Below are positions 5,287-7,314 of a stretch of DNA of 7,314 bases, piece by piece. The notes under the pieces are model-generated. The model saw only the letters and a list, made by a program, of their open reading frames with translations. It was not told the DNA's origin and did not search any database. The position numbers and the translations under genes are program-made. The stretch is from Bacteriovoracaceae bacterium (GTDB lineage: Bacteria > Bdellovibrionota > Bacteriovoracia > Bacteriovoracales > Bacteriovoracaceae): NCBI GenBank assembly GCA_023151145.1, contig JAKLJM010000179.1, positions 1-7,314 on the forward strand, read 5' to 3'. Positions within the stretch are counted from its first letter, which is position 1; every line of letters starts with the position of its first letter.

Positions 5287-7067
5287 ATGAAAAAAGGATT
5301 TTTTCAACTATTTGTTGCCATAAATCTATTAACTAGTTTTTCTGCTTATGCAGCGGAAATTCTATTAACTTTACACAAAAAGGTGAAGTTAGTGAATTGG
5401 AGTTTGTCTTCGATGACGACAAAGTCCAAGCACATAAATTTCATGTCCAAGAAGACAAACAAATCATCGTTGATTTAAAAGAGGTTAAAGCCTCGGACAG
5501 AGTCATGCGAGCATTTGATACCTCAGAATTTTCTGGTGCTGTTGTTTTTGTTTCTGCCTATAAGAAACCAAAAACAACAAACGATATTAGAATTGCTCTT
5601 CAGTTAAGAGATAATGTTAGATCTGTTTTAAAAAGAAAAAACAATCGCGTTGTTTTAGAAATTGAAAATAGATATGGTGTCTTTTCTCAAAGTAAAGCTG
5701 AAGAAAATGCATCATCTAGTGAAAAAGTAGCCAACCTTAAAGAAGATACCGGAAGAGTTTTTATTCCAAAATCTGACAGTGTTGAAGATATTCTGGAAAA
5801 CCTAGTACAATCAGGTCGTAAAAAATACATTGGTAAAAAAATCACTTTAAATTTTAGAAAAGTAAGCCCTTCTGATGTTTTAAAAATTATTGCTGAATCA
5901 TCAGGCTTTAATATTATTCTTTCAGAAGAAGTAAAAAAATTACCAGATCTAAGTTTAAATTTAACAGACGTTCCATGGGATCAAGCCCTAGATACTATAT
6001 TAGATATCGGAAAATTAGTGGCGAGAAAGAATGGAATGATTCTTACCATTGCACCGTTTGCAGTTGTTGCTAAAGAATTAGAAGAAGAAGCAAAAGCTAA
6101 AGCAGCAACAAGATTAGAAGAGCCATTGGTGACAAAAGTTTTCGCCATCAGCTATGCCAAATTAGATGACCTCGAGAAAATTCTTTTAGATTATTTAACA
6201 AAAAATCGCGGTGTAGTGAGAAAAGACGATCGTACTAATTCAATTGTTGTTAAAGACACAGCAGAAGCAATTGAAAGAATGAAGAAAATAGTGGAAGTGT
6301 TAGATACACAGACTCCTCAAGTTCTCATTGAATCTAAAGTAGTAGAAGTTGCAGAAGTTCATGCCAAAGAAATCGGTTTAGAAAATGGGTTATCTTTTGG
6401 ATATGATCCTGTTGTAAATACCAGTGCGCTTGAAGCAACTGGGCCAGGTTTTACATTTTCAACTGCACCGAGTGCAGAGAGAAATCTTTTTGGAATTCAA
6501 ATTTCAAGATTAAGTCGCTTGGTTGATTTAGATTTTAGATTACGCTTAATGGAATCTGAATCAAAAGCTAAAATTGTTTCAAGTCCTAAAATCATTGCCA
6601 TGAACAAACAACCGGCGAAATTGTCTTCGATTGAAAAATCTTGGTATGGAGATACTACAGTTGATGATAACGGAAACACTACGGTAACTTGGAAGTCACA
6701 AGATGCCGCACTTGATTTAGCGGTAACTCCAACTGTAACCAATGAAGGGGCAATCGATCTTCAAATTTCAATGAAGAAAGATTCACTTGGATCAAAAATC
6801 GATCAAACGTCACCCTCTGATTCAACGGCCAGAGTCTTGGAAACAAAAGTATTAGTTGATAACGGATCAACGATTGTTTTAGGTGGGATTTATAGTTTTA
6901 CTCAGACGGAATCGCATTCTGGGATACCGTTCTTAAAAGATATTCCACTTGTTGGTTGGTTATTTAGAACAAAATACAATCCAAGAACGGATAAAAAGGA
7001 ACTAATTATTTTCCTTACTCCTCGGATAATCAACCAAGAAGAAGCTGGCTTAGTTGATAAGGGTTAA
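5287..7067 (+). CDS. pilQ: Type IV pilus secretin PilQ (frame-disrupted near N-terminus)
   Basis: PilQ is the outer-membrane secretin through which the pilus exits. The signal peptide (MKKGFFQLFV...SAYA|AE) is read from the ATG at 5287, in a frame that stops at 5476-5478. The rest lies in the -1 frame, open from 5337 to 7067. One added base near 5355-5363 joins them into a 593-residue chain whose mature start reads about AEISINFTQKGEVSELEF, a good AMIN beginning. Domains in restored numbering are AMIN (about 25-130), a linker, secretin N0/STN (about 182-259, with VPWDQALDTILDIG), N1 (about 280-342) and the secretin core (about 345-582). The core contains QVLIESKVVEV, SSPKIIAMN, VDNGSTIVLGGIY, IPFLKDIPLVGWLF and KELIIFLTPRII. 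There is one AMIN domain, where several other PilQ proteins have two or three. Identity is certain; whether the break is real, an error or recoded is open. The only start in the downstream frame before the AMIN body is TTG at 5397, without a signal peptide. Confidence 0.9.
5355..5382 (+). other. reading-frame junction in pilQ (indel or -1 shift site)
   Basis: Upstream of here the signal peptide reads in the frame of 5287. Downstream the AMIN domain reads in the -1 frame, which is closed by TAG at 5334-5336. Adding one A or T to the run GAAATTC (5356-5362) restores a continuous chain. The heptamer C AAA AAG (5376-5382), in frame with the signal peptide, could alternatively allow a -1 slip into GGT GAA GTT, the AMIN frame. 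Confidence 0.7.
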
Positions 7068-7079
7068 TCAGGAAAATAG

Positions 7080-7314
7080 ATGAAAGATAAGAAAGGTCTC
7101 TTATCCCCATTATTTTTAAAGTATCAAGCGGAATACGAAAAAAATCCGAAATCTAGAGTGTTTGCTCCATTGGCAGAGATGTATCGAAAAATCGGTATGG
7201 CCGATAAAGCAATGGAGATTCTAGCTCGAGGAATTAAGTTTCACCCTTCATATGTGCTGGGCTATTTAGGAATGGCCAGTTGTTATTATGATATTCAACA
7301 ATATTCCTTATCCT
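7080..7314 (+). CDS. TPR repeat protein (3' partial)
   Basis: The first 78 residues of a protein cut off by the window end are visible. It starts MKDKKGLLSPLF without a signal peptide or membrane segment, so it is probably cytoplasmic. From about residue 25, helical repeat units resemble tetratricopeptide repeats: VFAPLAEMYRKIGMADKAME followed by a unit with YVLGYLGMASCYYDIQQY, each with the small-residue and Tyr positions of the 34-residue TPR consensus. AGGA at 7070-7073 lies six bases before the ATG, and the gap after pilQ is only 12 bases, so it is probably co-transcribed with pilQ. TPR proteins commonly act as scaffolds in pilus systems, but this one lacks the lipoprotein signal expected of a secretin pilotin such as Tgl or PilF. 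A specific role cannot be assigned. Confidence 0.8.
   Translation, partial: MKDKKGLLSPLFLKYQAEYEKNPKSRVFAPLAEMYRKIGMADKAMEILARGIKFHPSYVLGYLGMASCYYDIQQYSLS

Noticed and set aside
6497..6870. Minus-strand open frames (6497-6742 and 6679-6870)
   Set aside because: They lie wholly inside the conserved secretin domain of pilQ, have no ribosome binding site, and encode nothing recognisable.
5397..7067. Secretin beginning independently at TTG 5397
   Set aside because: It would lack any signal peptide, cut into the AMIN domain, and have no well-placed ribosome binding site, while a signal peptide in another frame lies just upstream.

Overview
The window is AT-rich (roughly one third G+C by eye) and densely packed. 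Every gene lies on the + strand, mostly with 4-11 base overlaps or very short gaps. It holds the core of a type IV pilus (T4P) locus in the order ABC ATPase (pilH-like) - ABC permease (pilI-like) - pilD - pilM - pilN - pilO - pilP - pilQ - TPR protein. This is the pilH-I-D-M-N-O-P-Q order described for Myxococcus xanthus. Together with the low G+C, it suggests a low-GC relative of the former deltaproteobacteria, most likely Bdellovibrionota (Bacteriovorax/Halobacteriovorax-like). The lineage is inferred from gene order and composition only.

Region 1 (1-2245): a 5'-truncated ABC ATPase, its ABC-2/NosY-type permease and the prepilin peptidase PilD form one translationally coupled run. The permease ATG lies inside the ATPase end, and the pilD TTG overlaps the permease TGA.

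Region 2 (2246-5195): a 60-base gap carries a strong sigma70-type promoter (TTGAAA-N18-TATAAT) just before pilM. pilM, pilN, pilO and pilP follow as one unit. They encode the cytoplasmic actin-like PilM, the bitopic coiled-coil proteins PilN and PilO, and the periplasmic PilP. Together these form the alignment complex joining the inner-membrane motor platform to the outer-membrane secretin.

Region 3 (5196-7067): a 91-base gap has an extended -10 promoter candidate, followed by the secretin gene pilQ. The signal peptide and the AMIN-secretin body of PilQ lie in different reading frames as sequenced. The break falls within about 45 bases after the signal peptide. A one-base indel is the simplest explanation; a programmed -1 frameshift at C AAA AAG is a weaker alternative.

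Region 4 (7080-7314): the start of a cytoplasmic TPR protein, cut by the window end.

No RNA genes, insertion sequences, CRISPR arrays or convincing terminators were seen. The window looks like a conserved pilus-assembly locus and not a new system. The points worth checking are the split pilQ, a PilP with no lipidation cysteine, the near-leaderless pilM, and the pilus-linked ABC transporter whose substrate is unknown.
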